Origin: Straminergon stramineum | Lineage: Eukaryota > Streptophyta > Bryopsida > Hypnales > Calliergonaceae | Assembly: GCA_963920665.1 (NCBI GenBank) | Contig: OY987273.1 | Span: forward strand, 1,552,501-1,616,500 | Direction: 5' to 3' | Length of the DNA stretch: 64,000 nt | In this document: positions 12,198 to 23,929 of the stretch, piece by piece | How positions within the stretch are numbered: the stretch's first letter is position 1 | Layout: every line of letters starts with the position of its first letter | The notes under the pieces: model-generated | What the model was told of the DNA's origin: nothing | Databases searched by the model: none | Seen by the model: only the letters and a program-made list of their open reading frames with translations | Position numbers and translations under genes: made by a program

Positions 12198-12416
12198 GTA
12201 TGACATCTGATTTGGCTCTGTTTATCTTTGAGTCAAGGATAAACGTAATTGTTTCTTTGAATTAGCAACCAGACATTTAGATTCAGTTCATGCAAGAAAT
12301 ACTGATTTATTTGGAATGCCTTTTATTTATCTTTGCCTTGAGGATAACTTCATTGTTAGCTTTATATACTTGAATATTTGTAGAAAATTGGTTTATAAAG
12401 GTTGTCGTATTTGTAG

Positions 12417-13720
12417 ATGTATGGCCTCTACTACTACGGTATAACCGAGAGACATTCATCGGAGAAGTTCCGTGAAATGGCGAGGCATGGCAACATAATA
12501 GATTTGAATGACTTTTTGCACAACAACTCACCATATCTCGTGAATTATGTTTGCCCGCATCTGCTTGGGACTCCAGAACTAAACTTTGAGTCCATGCCAT
12601 CAGATGAAGGGAATTTGGATATGGGAGTTGGTGACTGAGATATCCTTGGTGGCCTAGATGATTTTGATCTTGGTATTGACGAATTTGGAACGAATGCCAA
12701 CGTTGTCCAAAGTGGGAATTTGGAGGTTTTTGCAGATGACTTCTAAGTTTTGAATTGGACACTTCCATCAACATCTGGAGGAGTTCAAAATTCTAATGTG
12801 GAAGCGGGACAGATACAAAAAGGAAAGGAGCCCTAGAAAGGGCCCATCCGCATTGACATTTATATTAGTGATATGTTGGATGGCTACTCCGATAGGGATG
12901 AATTCGACTTTGGTGGGCCAAAATCTGAATTTGGAGGACCCTTTGGAGGAAATGATCCAGTACACCCTCAAAGTGGACCGGTTTCAAACTTTGGAGTTCT
13001 TGCTCTCTCTAGCCAAGTACAACTCTATCCTATGAAGACAAAGCTCATGGACTTTTTGATAGAAAGAGCGATGAAGAAGGCCCAGAAACAAGAAGAGGAC
13101 AAGATCAAAAAGGAAAGGGTGAAGAGAATAGAGGAAGAAAATTGTTTGTTAAAGTTAGCATTGGACTCTCATGCGATTTCGTTGGCATCGCATTAAGAAG
13201 TGAGTGATGTCCTAGGGTTGCAATCTTGTTCTATTGTCTTAGGTTAGCAGACTGAAGCCTTGAACATTGACAATTTTCTTTGAGACGACTATAACTCTAG
13301 CCCTCTTCTTCCTTCTTTGGAGACTACTGTTCCTCCTCCGCCAAACAATAATCCTTTTGTTGATGGGAATTGGGTGAATATGTCTAATGAGATACCGTAC
13401 ACTTTGAATCCCCAGAGATCACGCAACCTATTTATGGCGATCCTCGAGGCAAGGATAAGTCTAAGAAACCAACGTCCTTGGAGGGACAATCAGAATTTGT
13501 CCTTGAGACACAGGAGGGTACAATTCATGATGATGTAGTTCCTCTTGTATGTGTCGCACCCATCAAAGATTTTCCAATCGAGTCCTAGAATCCTTACAAT
13601 GAGGATGATGAAGCTGTTGACTATGGAGGTGTCTTAGAAGATGAATCCGCGAACTTAGTGTTCGATCAGGTATTCTCTCCGCAATATTTAGATCCATATG
13701 ATTATTCCTGAGTATTCCCT
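12417..13720 (+). pseudogene. FCPH family copy II, exon 3
   Basis: The exon starts at ATG after TATTTGTAG: MYGLYYYGITERHSSEKF, then DLNDFLHNNSPYLVNY. This matches MSGLFY and DLNNFLHDNSPFKAYY in copy III. An acidic, glycine-rich region follows (DILGGLDDFDLGIDEF). After a frameshift near 12,850 come EFDFGGPKSEFGGPFGG and a charged helix at about 13,060-13,190 (ERAMKKAQKQEEDKIKKE). Stops at 12,636 and 12,744 also break it. The protein part looks largely disordered and may mediate interactions. No enzymatic motif is present. Confidence 0.5.
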
Positions 13721-14218
13721 TTACCATGTGATGGATTTTTGTTCCTAATTCCATCTTGTTGCCCTTGCTTAGTGAGAGACTCTTATGTTGATTCATTTTG
13801 ATTCACAAGAGGGAGTGAAAAGTCTTTGATTGTGTGGCACCAAAGATTAGCCCATGCTTGACTACGTCTTGTAGAATAGTGTAGATATCAAATTAGAGTG
13901 TAGTTGGTACTTGTACAAAATCGGCTAGTGATCAATGAACAGTTTACCAGATGTATGGTATATTATTTTGGAATAAATATATGTGACAAATGTTCAACGG
14001 ACTTGTGTCTAATGAATTGATCTTGTCCATGTTTATGACCAGCTCGGAAAACTTAGAAGTGTGCACCGTCCGTTGGCACTCAAACAATCACTTAGTGGAG
14101 GGGTTCTACAATCGATCAGTAGGATTCAATGCTTTATACCATTTTCTAGTTCTACTGATTTTGCATTTCACCAGATAACTATATCTTTCTTGTATTTCCT
14201 TTGATCAGGTAGTATCAG

Positions 14219-15050
14219 GGGCATGTAGAGAATATATGTTGCGGCAAGTGTCCTCGTTAGTTATGTAGACACGACAGAAGTGGTTAAATATTGTCTTCGA
14301 CTTGAAGGGAGTACTTTGTTAGTGCTTGGCTAGGTCATCCGCTAGGGGACTAAGGGCATATGAAGTGCACAACATTGTATTTTTTGATTGCATCCTGACT
14401 CTCATTGGGGCTAGGGTCGTCTACATTTGTCCCCATGTGTAGGAATTTTTAGATGAGGTCTCTAAGATTGTTAAACACGTTGTAGTTTGGAGCTCCATGC
14501 TTAAAACAACGATGGAGCTAGTTGCAAGATTTCTATTCTAGAATTGCAGATTGCCCTTTGACATCCTAGGACAGGACAAGTGCAAGAAGGTGGAAATGTC
14601 TCGAGGAAATTTCCTTGTTCAAGATGGGAATCCATTCAAGCCCCTGCTTCTCAAAGTGCTTGGAGACCACTTCTTCTTGGATCTTAATGATCACACATCT
14701 TTTAGCAAAGACAACACTCTTCTCATTGATGACTCTCTATACAAAAGTGTGCTCAATGAGAACGGGAATGCAATATTCTTAGACAATTGGAATCGTTTCA
14801 AGGAGGGGGACAAAGTCTTCATAGAACCCTTTACCCTCTAGCTAAAGCGACTTCACGAGGATTGTAAACTGGGCAACTTGTGAGAGTATGTAGATAGCAA
14901 CTGCACTGGAGAATCTCTTGTGTCAGAATCTTCATATAAAGTGGATGAACTCTTAGACGGCATGAGAGAGTGTGCTAGGAACTTTGGAGCACATTTTGTA
15001 CTACCCGGGTTAAATTCAGTGATAGAGCCCGACAAGTGTACAAAGAAATA
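14219..15050 (+). pseudogene. FCPH family copy II, FCP1/NIF-like HAD phosphatase exon (best preserved)
   Basis: The exon follows a TTTGATCAG acceptor and stays in one frame for about 830 bp without visible indels. The FCP1-homology blocks appear in order. First is KWLNIVFDLKGVLC (motif I, normally DxDGTL; second Asp replaced). Then come VYICPHV-stop-EFLDEVSKIVKHVVVWSSM (the 'RPG..EFL...VVxWSS' block) and DILGQDKCKK (the 'WDQ..C' block). The last are KVLGDHFFLDL and NTLLIDDSLYKSVLNENGNAIF (the 'TLLIDDSPYK' block). Five internal stops, four TAG and one TGA, are the only damage. The family acts as Ser-phosphatases or, with DLNG/DLKG, as presumed pseudophosphatases. Confidence 0.7.
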
Positions 15051-15286
15051 AACTTCTTCCTGTTGTGGTCAATCATGGGACTCATTATGCATTATGTGAA
15101 TGAGGAATCTTCTGTACATTTCCTTCATTTGTATTATAAAAATTTTGAATTTTGATATGAATATTTGACTTTTTCTTTGTATGATGAAATATCTTAACAT
15201 ACTTGCATCATCTCTTATTTAGCTATCTAGTTATCATTAGGTCAAGGATAATGTGTAGGCTACTTTGTATTTTTTGGATGCTTCAG

Positions 15287-15460
15287 GTTGGAGGATCAGT
15301 TATGTACTTGCTCCAATGGAAACAAATGTTGACAAGGAGCCTGTTGTTTGGATCAAACAGGGTTGGTCCGACGGACAGTTCGACAACTTGACAAACACGA
15401 CGTCCAACATGTCAAGTAGACCCTCTTGTCCCTCTAATAGAGTCAAACTTAGCTTTGACT
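15287..15460 (+). pseudogene. FCPH family copy II, short exon after the HAD domain
   Basis: After a TGCTTCAG acceptor the frame reads WRISYVLAPMETNVDKEP, which lines up loosely with the short exon of copy I starting at 9901. Copy II then ends. The last exon seen in copies I and III is absent here, and the GC-rich array cluster starts within about 80 bp. A matching last exon lies 20 kb downstream at 35.6 kb on the same strand. Confidence 0.4.
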
Positions 15461-15540
15461 TTTAAAAAAATTTCACCTTGCCCGTGAAGCCACCTGGATG
15501 CCACATGGCAAACACATGTCTTCCACGTAGCATCCTAAAG

Positions 15541-15960
15541 GGGCGCATGTGGGTGTAGGCGACCACGGATAGGGCGACTTTGCATTCAGGCTGGTGGGCG
15601 ACTGTGGGTGTGGAGTACGTGGCAAGCTACGAAGCAAAGACACGAAGTGAGAACCCGAAGAAAAGTAACGCCCCACAATTACCCGCGATTGCCCCCAAAG
15701 ACTTGCAGTCGCCTCCTAGAGGACCTACACGTGCCCCAGAACCGCAGTCGCCCCCCCAAAAGACCCGCACGCGCCCTCGGACCCACAGTCGCCCCGTCTA
15801 GAACCCGCATGCGCCCCTAGACCCGCAGTCGCCTCCTCAGACCCGAATGCACCCTACCAGACTCATGGTTGGTCCCCGAGATCCATGCATGCCCCTTGGA
15901 GACCACGGGTTCAACCGATGGTGGCCCACCTATACGCCCCCATGACCAACTCTCACCCGC
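15541..15960 (+). repeat. GC-rich minisatellite array 1
   Basis: Short units vary on ACCCGCGGTCGCC and a second form, ACCCGCACGCGCC. The first 70 bp run in the opposite orientation (GGCGCATGTGGGTG, GGCGACCACGG) and the rest run toward the gene at 16,165. CG positions are often changed to TG or CA. GC content is far above the AT-rich surroundings. Six further arrays of the same kind occur up to 35.5 kb. Confidence 0.8.
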
Positions 15961-16164
15961 GCTTGCCCCACCTATTTATCCACTCGCCCAATACCTTTTG
16001 GGCACCTTTCATTGAGGCTTCTTGTCTTGTATCCTTTAGTGGCTACATGCGTGAACCTTGAGTATTTACTATTTATTACATTCATCCACCCTTCTTACCT
16101 TAGTAGTTGTGGACCACCTAAACTCCCAAACGAGTTTTTTGAGCCTTGGACACGACAATCATTG

Positions 16165-18657
16165 ATGGCCACTGGAGTTAATAATGCCAAGGCATTGCCT
16201 ATCTCCATTGCTGCACAAACTGCCAAGGCATTACGGAAGGTTGCCAAAGACAAATATCACAAGCATAGGGGCACTATTCATCGGAAGCGATTGCACGTGC
16301 TCAATAGTGAAACCCACCTTGCTTTTAAGGGTTGGAATGAAGAACCAGAGCCTTGGACAATACAAACCTGTGAAGACTACATCAAGTGGTGCCACATCGG
16401 CAAGTTCTTTCCTTTATGGCATCATCATTATAATCGGTACACCAATAAGGCCAACTTGAAGTACTGTGAGAATCCAACATTCCTTCAAAGATGCATTGAA
16501 TTGTGGCAAGTCCTCTACAAAACCACCTTTGTAGATAGGAATAAGGTCCCCCTCTTCCTTGCTAGAAGAGCATATGTTGAGGTCGCTCTAAATAAAGTGG
16601 TTGATTGGAGTAAAATCAAGGGAAGTACGTATGTCACTCGTCCAAAGAGTGGTTTCATCCCAAGAGGAGTTGTAGCCTTTCCTGAGGGGGGACTTGGTCC
16701 TATTCAAAGTGCATATAAAACGAAAACCCCTGCCACTGAGGTTGACATTGAGGAATCTGAAGAAGATGATGACTCTAATGGTACGTGCACCCATAGGGTC
16801 ATACAAATCGTGGAGCAATTTGTTTGCCCCAGTGAGGTTCAAAATGAAATTGTAGAAGGACCTGCGACATGCATGGGACAACGACCAAGGCAACCATCTA
16901 GAGTACGGCGTTCAACAACACAAGTGGGACCTGCATCAATTCCAACTATAGTTCCTAATCCATCGTTGCTAATACAACGCCCAAAGCACGTCTTCGACTT
17001 CAAGCCCGATGAGGACACAACTATGGAAGAAACTAACCGTGTTCCCATTTCTCCATCAACAATGGGCTCAAGCCATGACATTATGACTTTGGCAAAAGCT
17101 TTGGACGTCCTCAAGACCAAAGATGTTGAAATTTCTTCACTATAGAATGAAATGAGGAAATTGCGATGTGAGTGTGAACACAAAAGTACACTCATCTCTC
17201 AACAAACTACAGAACTGCAACGCCTCCGTGAGAAAGACCATGACACTTTCACTTTGTCGGATATGGATGACGCCTTTGTTGAGCAGAACCTCCAAAATGT
17301 GGACAAGGTTGTGGGGGACCTTACCAACCATATCCTTCAGCGTTCTCTTCTTGCCAAGCACACTAGACGCTCCCCCATCATTCCGAATACACTTCCTACT
17401 ATTGTCACAAGATATACTACCAATGATACAATTGAATTCAATGGGACCCAAGACTCTCTTTCGTTTCCTATGGTTCCATCAATTATTCAATTGGAGAAAG
17501 ACCATGGATTTCAAGAAGAAAATAAGATGTTTCGAAGAAAGTTAGTTGAGTTGACTACCACATACTATCATTGGAAGGTCGCTTGCATCCTCTCCGTGGA
17601 TAGATCCCAACAAGTTGCAAAGGAGCTAGAAAAAGTTTCTAGAAACTTTGTTGCAAATGCTCCTAAACGTAAGAATGGACTGACGTCATGGGCATTGTTA
17701 GAGGACATGTTTCCCAATAACATGTGCATGGTGGAATTGCCACAAAAGGAGGTCATAGATTGGAGCAAAAATGGTTGGGACCATGAAAACCAAATGTCTA
17801 GCCACATAGAAGAGAAGAAATGAATGCTCCTATGGCCTACCCCTACACCTTTTGTTTTGGACCATACCAAATGTCCCATATGTCTTGAACAATTTGGCCC
17901 CGAAGGGGGTTGGGCACTAGGATCTTGTGCACATGTATACCACCCCCAATGTCTCATCACACAATGCTTGATTAGAGGACGTTGTGTGATTTGTTCAGCA
18001 CCATTCCACGATCGCATGTATACCATGTTCAAATTGACGACTTACATGCCTCCTTCTTGGGAATACACACATGATACTATGGCTGACACAACCTTGTGGG
18101 GCCGAGATTTGGTTTGGAGTTGGCGAGAAGGACAACATGATCAAGAATAAGGACCTACTAGCTCGCAATTGTATTGGGAAACAGACCCAGACGAAATTGC
18201 CAAAGTTGCACCGTGGCACATGGAAAAGGGGTCACAAAACAAAGGGAGGAGGGCATTCTTCTTCCAATGCCTTGGTGGATATTGGAACAAGACCTCCTCA
18301 ACCTTCAAGTGGGGTCCTCATCCGCAACGACACCGTTGGAATTTAGAAGGACAAAGGGTGGCCAATCAAGATGATAGTGCCTCCCTAGAAGACTTGACTA
18401 GTATGGCTTACCTGGACTCTACATACGGACCATATTACCAAAGTCAAGCACTTGACTACTTGTTGGAAGCACATTCTTTGCAAACAACAAGGACCCTCCA
18501 AGCTCTACAGGACTATAATGTATTGCAATCAATTTTGAAGGTAGATGGGCCCGCTTCACGAACTCATGCGAAACAAAAGCTTGGGGTTGGGGAAGCATCG
18601 ACCTACGAACAAGGTGAAGGAAGTGGCTCTCAAAACAAACCAAATGTAATTGACTAG
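16165..18657 (+). pseudogene. Large RING-H2 protein gene, single frame with three stops
   Basis: One frame runs from ATG at 16,165 to TAG at 18,655 (about 830 codons) without visible frameshift. It is cut by TAG at 17,143, TGA at 17,821 and TAA at 18,148. Residues about 30-170 carry a domain shared with the genes at 21.4-19.9 kb and 28.1-29.7 kb: AFKGWNEEPEPW, then WCHIGKFFPLW, RCIELWQVLY and VDWSKIK. A charged helical region follows (about 315-560). Residues about 570-612 are a RING-H2 finger with C-x2-C (CPIC), C-x-H-x2-H-x2-C (CAHVYHPQC) and C-x2-C (CVIC). This suggests E3 ubiquitin ligase activity when intact. The upstream open part from 16,012 is probably leader. A GC-rich array lies about 200 bp upstream. 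Confidence is high for the RING, low for the biological role. Confidence 0.75.
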
Positions 18658-18659
18658 AC

Positions 18660-19895
18660 ATTCGTAGGAATCATGCAATTTAGCCTTACTTCCCATCATA
18701 ATAGATGACAAGTAAGGGTTAGGTTTTAGTTATACTATGTTTCTAGTTGTTTTGGCAAGTACAATGGAGTGGTTTAGGGTTTGCTTCTTTCATTCCACTT
18801 CTACGACTTCCTAGCATACCTATGTACGGCAATTCCATATGGCATTGACTTTTATTTAATACTACCTTTTTTTCCTCTCTACCAAAGTACCAATTTCTGA
18901 AATCATATCGAGAATGATCTTTTCCAGTTCTTCCAAAAATAGTTTGTATGAATCAAATCAACAAAGCTCTTAAAGTTTAACTTTTCAAATTAATTTCACT
19001 TGCATTGAGAAGAAAACTAGGTCACTACTCACTAGAGTGGAGCATCATTGTCCCATTGGATATTTCCTTTCATATTCTTCAAAATCGTGAGGTTCTAATT
19101 ATAGGAAGCTTTTCCTCTAAGCTTTCAAGATACTTGGCCAAAGAAGGAATAAAAGGGGTTCAAATACAACATGCCCCTTTTTGTGGATGTTGACTTGTTG
19201 ACTTCACATTACCATACCTTCAAATGGTTCACCCTGTCCTTGGAGGTCAAAATTTTGATTCATAAAAAACATGAGTAGGCCAACTTACATATAAAACCTA
19301 CCTAATTCCTCAATATCCATTGTAATTTTCTTCAAATTATGCTAAAGCTAGAATTCTAAAAAATCCTATATACAAGGAGGAACAATGAAGCAAATCACCC
19401 GAGACAAATAAGCCCAATAAATTTCCTCGATTAATATGGTATTTTGGGCACAATCGGTTTTTAGTTTTCCACTATTCATATGAAAATCATAAATACAAGT
19501 TGTACTGTAGATTTCACGAGGACATTCTCACAAAATACTATGTCGACATTTACGATCAAGAATCAAGAACTTCCCATCAATCCCATGTTCCTATTTGATT
19601 GTAATTATGTGCGAGAATCCCATTCCATTCATCATACCATCACCTTCTCCCAAAACATGAGAAAGACATATTCATCCATATAGAAAAGTTGTAAGATCCA
19701 AAAATGGTGTGGCATTTTCTCCCTTCCATGCACACCACTAGTGTGCCCACACCAATTTAACTATTCTAGTACACACATTGCTTCAAGACACCATATACAT
19801 TGTTTTATCTCAAAACATTGCATTTCTTTATAACACCACGATAGGCAAAATACAAAATAATCGTGGTGAAAGTATTTATCCTCATTATGTTCCTA
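18660..19895. other. Gene-free interval between convergent genes
   Basis: AT-rich sequence separating the 3' end of the plus-strand RING gene from the 3' end of the minus-strand sister gene. No motif-bearing frame, array or clear inverted repeat was found. Confidence 0.45.
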
Positions 19896-19901
19896 GGTAT
19901 T

Positions 19902-21374
19902 TTATTCTATGTTGAGGTAGTCCTTCAAAATGGGCTCCAGACCCATTTGCTGTAATTCTGCATCAGACTTCCCTATGCTAGCTCTATTCCACTTATACCA
20001 ATCTGAAAACAAATGACTTTCTTCCCTCAGAGCTTTCAATTTTGATACCATCAATGGTAATCTTTGCTCATGGAACTTCACCAACTTCTCAAGTGTTGCT
20101 ACTTCTCCAGCAACACTACCATATGCTGAGGAAGAAGCCAAAAGCTCTACTTTTGGAACATGTTGGATAGCGGCCTCATAATATTCTTTTTTCTTCTCCA
20201 TTATTTGAAGTTCTAGGCTTTGCCTTTCATTCTATACCTCTTGACGTTTGCGGATAAGGGTTTCGAGTTTTGATTCCCATATCAAATAATGGTCCATTTT
20301 ATGCACCTTCCCACTCTTCATTTCCTTCAAATAAAAATCGCGATTTCTCTTGAAGGAATGGAAGCCCTTTTCATTCTCTTCGATGACGTTCGTTATGGCC
20401 TTCAACCATTGCTTCAACACCTCTACAAAAGTGGGATTCACTTCTTGCTTCTTCAAATTTTTCAATTGCTCGTTCTTTGCATGCAATGCTCATTTTGTAC
20501 TTTCTATTTTGGCAATTAACATTGCCTCTTCATGTTCTGAATCACTTCCTCCGCCACTCCCGTCACCTTCTCGCAAAACAAGGGCCACTTTCCTAGCCAC
20601 CCCATCATCCATGCCTTCTTCATCCGTGTCTTGTACTATAATGGGCTCTTAGGCTGATTGTCCACTTTGGACGACTCCCACATCCATAGCCGGCCTAGAT
20701 TCTTGTATGGCAACCTCCTCGTCATCACTGTGGAAAGAATATCTATTGTATTCATGGGTGTGTTGATTAGAGCTAGAAGTCTCTGACCAAACCACGCTTT
20801 CATCGCGAACAAATGACTTCCCATGCTTCACCTTGGATAACATCTTCTTTACATCTACATGTTCATCTGGTGGTAAAATTTTTTGCAGTCTCCGGAATGA
20901 TCGCAATAGGGACCTCCTTCAATGTTGACCAATCCACCTCCTTCTTCAACACATATTCAGCATACACCATTCTCACAAGAAGAAACAGAAATTGTCGTTT
21001 TGGTAAGTTGAGTCCTCCAAATACAAGTGCTTTCACACCTCACAACATCTAAGTATGAAGCCCTCGTCCTTCGAGTATGCAAGATTTACTCTGCTTTTCT
21101 TTAGATGTTCTTTGTGCTGACACAAGGGAAATAACTTGTTGATGTGGCACCAATCCACATATTTGCAAACCGTTTTGTAACTCCAAGGCTCAGGTTCATT
21201 TCTCCAACCTTTAAATGCCTTAATCTTTGGATGGATCAAAATAGCCACACGCTTCTTGTGAATTTTACCGGACCGTTTTCGACCCTTGTCGCGGATGAGC
21301 TTCATCTCTTGTCGTGTAAGGCGTTTGATTGTGGCAAGCGTCAATGGTGGGGGCTCATTCTCCATAGTACTCAA
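19902..21374 (-). pseudogene. Second member of the AFKGW/WCHI family, coiled-coil C-terminus
   Basis: Read on the minus strand from ATG at 21,374 or 21,365, the product has KIHKKRVAILIHPKIKAFKGW, NEPEPWSYKT and DWCHINKLFPLCQH. These match the RING gene at 16.2 kb and the gene at 28.1 kb. The frame shifts by one base near 20,965 and returns near 20,870. Between those points the alternative frame reads VRMVYAEYVLKKEVDW, the family's conserved block. Downstream is an acidic stretch, then two long charged helical segments (about 20,486-20,232 and 20,201-19,902) cut by single stops. No RING finger is seen at the end. The start lies about 300 bp from GC-rich array 2, which has the same orientation relative to the gene. 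Confidence 0.65.
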
Positions 21375-21604
21375 TCTCTACGATCAATTGTACTCAAATA
21401 CTATGCCAAATACACCAAGCCTAAAACCTTGTTGTACAAACTTAAATCTATTACCTCGTGGTAATTCACATTTACAAATACATGATCAACATCAACATTT
21501 ACAATCACAATCAAGTTTCAAACAATTCGGCATGATTTACAATCAATGGATGAAAGTGACATGAGGAGAGATAGAATATCCTCCTCACAACACCCACCCC
21601 CCTC

Positions 21605-21650
21605 TCAAGCCTGCAATTAGCCACTTCCAGGTGGATAAAAGACAAGGCAC
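21605..21650 (-). promoter_or_regulatory. Leader block shared with the kinase gene
   Basis: The plus-strand text TTAGCCACTTCCAGGTGGAT (21,617-21,636) recurs as TTAGCCACTTCAAGGTGGAT at 23,888-23,907, with a similar neighbourhood (TGCAATTAGCC versus TGCATTTAGCC; GATAAAAG versus GATGAAAG). Both lie between a GC-rich array and a start codon although the genes are unrelated. A weaker form (TTTCATCCGCCTTGAAAC) precedes the gene at 28,142. It is probably part of a common 5' control region. The exact transcription start is unknown. Confidence 0.6.
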
Positions 21651-21669
21651 AAAAAGGGAAAGACGGGAG

Positions 21670-21935
21670 ACTGCGGGTTTGGGCTCTAATTTTGTACCCG
21701 TAGTTGCCTCAGGGCGAGCGTGGCTCTAGATGGGGCGCATGTGGGTCCACAATGGGGGGCACATGCAGGTCGGGAAGGCAACCGCGGGTCTAGGACCATC
21801 GTCAAGGACTACGGGTGATGGCAACTATGGGTCTGAGGCAACCACAGGTCTAGGGCAACCGCGGGTGAGGGGAACCCCAAGTGGGGGCGCATGCGGGGCT
21901 AGGGCAACCGCGGGTCCCAAATCCCCGACCACAAT
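21670..21935 (-). repeat. GC-rich minisatellite array 2
   Basis: Reverse-orientation units (GGCAACCGCGGGTC, GGGGCGCATGTGGGTC and variants) fill the stretch. It contains both the ACCCGCGGTCGCC form and the ACCCGCACGCGCC form on the minus strand, pointing toward the minus-strand gene that starts near 21,374. GGCAACC in place of GGCGACC shows CG decay. Confidence 0.75.
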
Positions 21936-22197
21936 GGCACATACCTTCACTGAATAGTGAAATTAGATTGCCTTAACAATTAGATTAACTTACCCCCAAA
22001 TGAACCATGCAAAGAATTCATATTCAAACCCAAATGCATGCAAGTAGGTGATGTGTATGTACAATACTCAATATTTTGGGTCAAAACATGCACTTCACAT
22101 TAAAAATAGTTTATACACTTGCATTGCTTTTCCAAAATGGGATGCACAAAAGGTGGCCAATGTTACTATTCCCGCTAGAAAACTATTACATCAAATC

Positions 22198-23787
22198 CTA
22201 CGAGAGGACAAAGTCCCGAAAGACAAATTCGGGTGGTTTCATGAACCATAGTTTAGCCATGAAGAGGTCCACCACTTGCGCACATGTTTGTCTTCTGTTA
22301 ACATCAGGATCACCTAGTTCACGTAACTTCATGGCAAAGTACCTTGATGACTCATGATTTCTAAATAAGTCCTTGTCGTATTCAACCATGTCTTCTATGT
22401 TCATGCGTTAGGTCAACTTTCCAATCGAATAAGAGTTGGATTTCACCAAATATTTGTAGGTCGCTTTCATCACATCTAGACTCTTATCTGAACCCTCTGG
22501 CCCAAACAAATCGAACAACTCTGGAGCTGCCCACCAATAGCCCATCCTCTCAGCATCAAGTTTTTCTTGTTTTTCATATCCAAAATGCGAGGGAGATCCT
22601 TCTTGAATACGGCTTGCAATTCCCCAATCACAAATCCCAATGTTGATCTCTTTGTCTGAGAAGGGGGGATAATGCAACAATATGTTCACAAGTGACAAGT
22701 CATTGTGCAACACCCCTGCATTGTGCACGAGACTTGTCACATTAACCAGGGCCCACGCCAACTTCGCCTTGTATCTTCGAATGAGGCTAATTTATTTTTG
22801 TTGTTGGCCTGTAAGTTGCTTGACCAACTTGATTTCATGCCATTCTGCATGCGGCACCACCTTCTCATTCAAATGAAGCAACTCTTTGAAATTACCACCA
22901 TTCCACCACAAAGTGTATGCTTCCATTGTTTGGTCATGGACAGCTAGGAATTTAATAATGGCCGGATGATTCAATGGGCATACTAAAGCCTCCACTGACT
23001 GTTCCACCCTCACATCACGATTGTTCCTTTGCTTTGACAATTTCCTCGCAAAATGTACATGTGCTGGGATCGTGGACATCCCTTCAATGCGTACCTTATG
23101 CACCTTTGCAAATCCTCCTTGACAGTCAAATCTAGTAAGTGGGACCACCTTGGCCTCTGAGTAGCCCCACATGATACATGAACCACTATCTCTCGTAAAT
23201 GCAACCTTCAGTGCATCCGTCTACCACCCCATACCCCTAGCTTCAGACCTTGACAATCTTTTTGCTGCAATTTGCCACCAATCCATCTTCTCATGGAACT
23301 CCTGGGCCCTATCTGTTTCTCTAAATCCAGGCACTATAGGTCACAACTCAACCATCAACTTCTTGGTGTTGAATATACTCATTTGTAGGCAATTGCCAAT
23401 CCACATTTGCCATTGGTTGAAATACACTTCATCCACATCTGCATAGTTCAAAGATTCCTTGTATTTCTTTGTAATAAAGTCCTCCAACTCATCCTTCAAG
23501 GATTGGATGCCCACCTCTTTATTTCTCAAGTATTTCCTCTCCAAATATTGTACACTTTTTTCCTCATACCATTGCAGACAAGCCTCATGCACATAGGTTG
23601 TATATCGTGCTGGAGGATAGGTAGGGTCCTTATCGTGTGCTGTCTTGGACTTCTTTGTCTTGGATGGTCCGGCACCCCCAATTACCTCCTTGGTAGTTAT
23701 ATCTACAACAAACACTACAGGATTATCAAGGTCCTTGTCCCAAGCCGATATCCGACCCGTACTACCTCCTTCCTTTGAAGTAGACAT
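22198..23787 (-). pseudogene. Protein kinase gene, single frame with stops
   Basis: From ATG at 23,787 one minus-strand frame of about 530 codons runs to 22,198 with no indel seen. It is cut by TGA (23,341), TAG (about 23,221), TAA (22,792) and TAA (22,408). The N-terminal 200 residues are charged and not recognised. The kinase domain shows a reduced glycine loop (QGGFAKVHKV, near residue 224) and ARKL as the Ala-x-Lys site. The catalytic loop is HNDLS with Asn in NILLH (near residue 362), followed by CDWGIA in place of DFG and WAAPELF for APE. Catalytic Lys, Asp and Asn are all retained, so the ancestor was probably active. Substrate is unknown. GC-rich array 3 starts about 145 bp upstream. 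The family within the kinases cannot be named from sequence alone. Confidence 0.7.
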
Positions 23788-23875
23788 GGTCCTCTTTTGA
23801 AAAACAAGGCGTTCTTGACTTGAACTTGGAGAGAAAAATGGGCAAAAACTTCCCCTTCTGAAATCACCTTGGCCC

Positions 23876-23925
23876 ACAAGCATGCATTTAGCCACTTCAA
23901 GGTGGATGAAAGCCAATGCGCAAGA
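23876..23925 (-). promoter_or_regulatory. Leader block shared with the 21.4 kb gene
   Basis: Carries TTAGCCACTTCAAGGTGGAT on the plus strand, nearly identical to the block at 21,617. It sits between array 3 and the kinase start codon. This shared leader on an unrelated coding sequence indicates a common promoter-like module. Confidence 0.6.
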
Positions 23926-23929
23926 CCAA

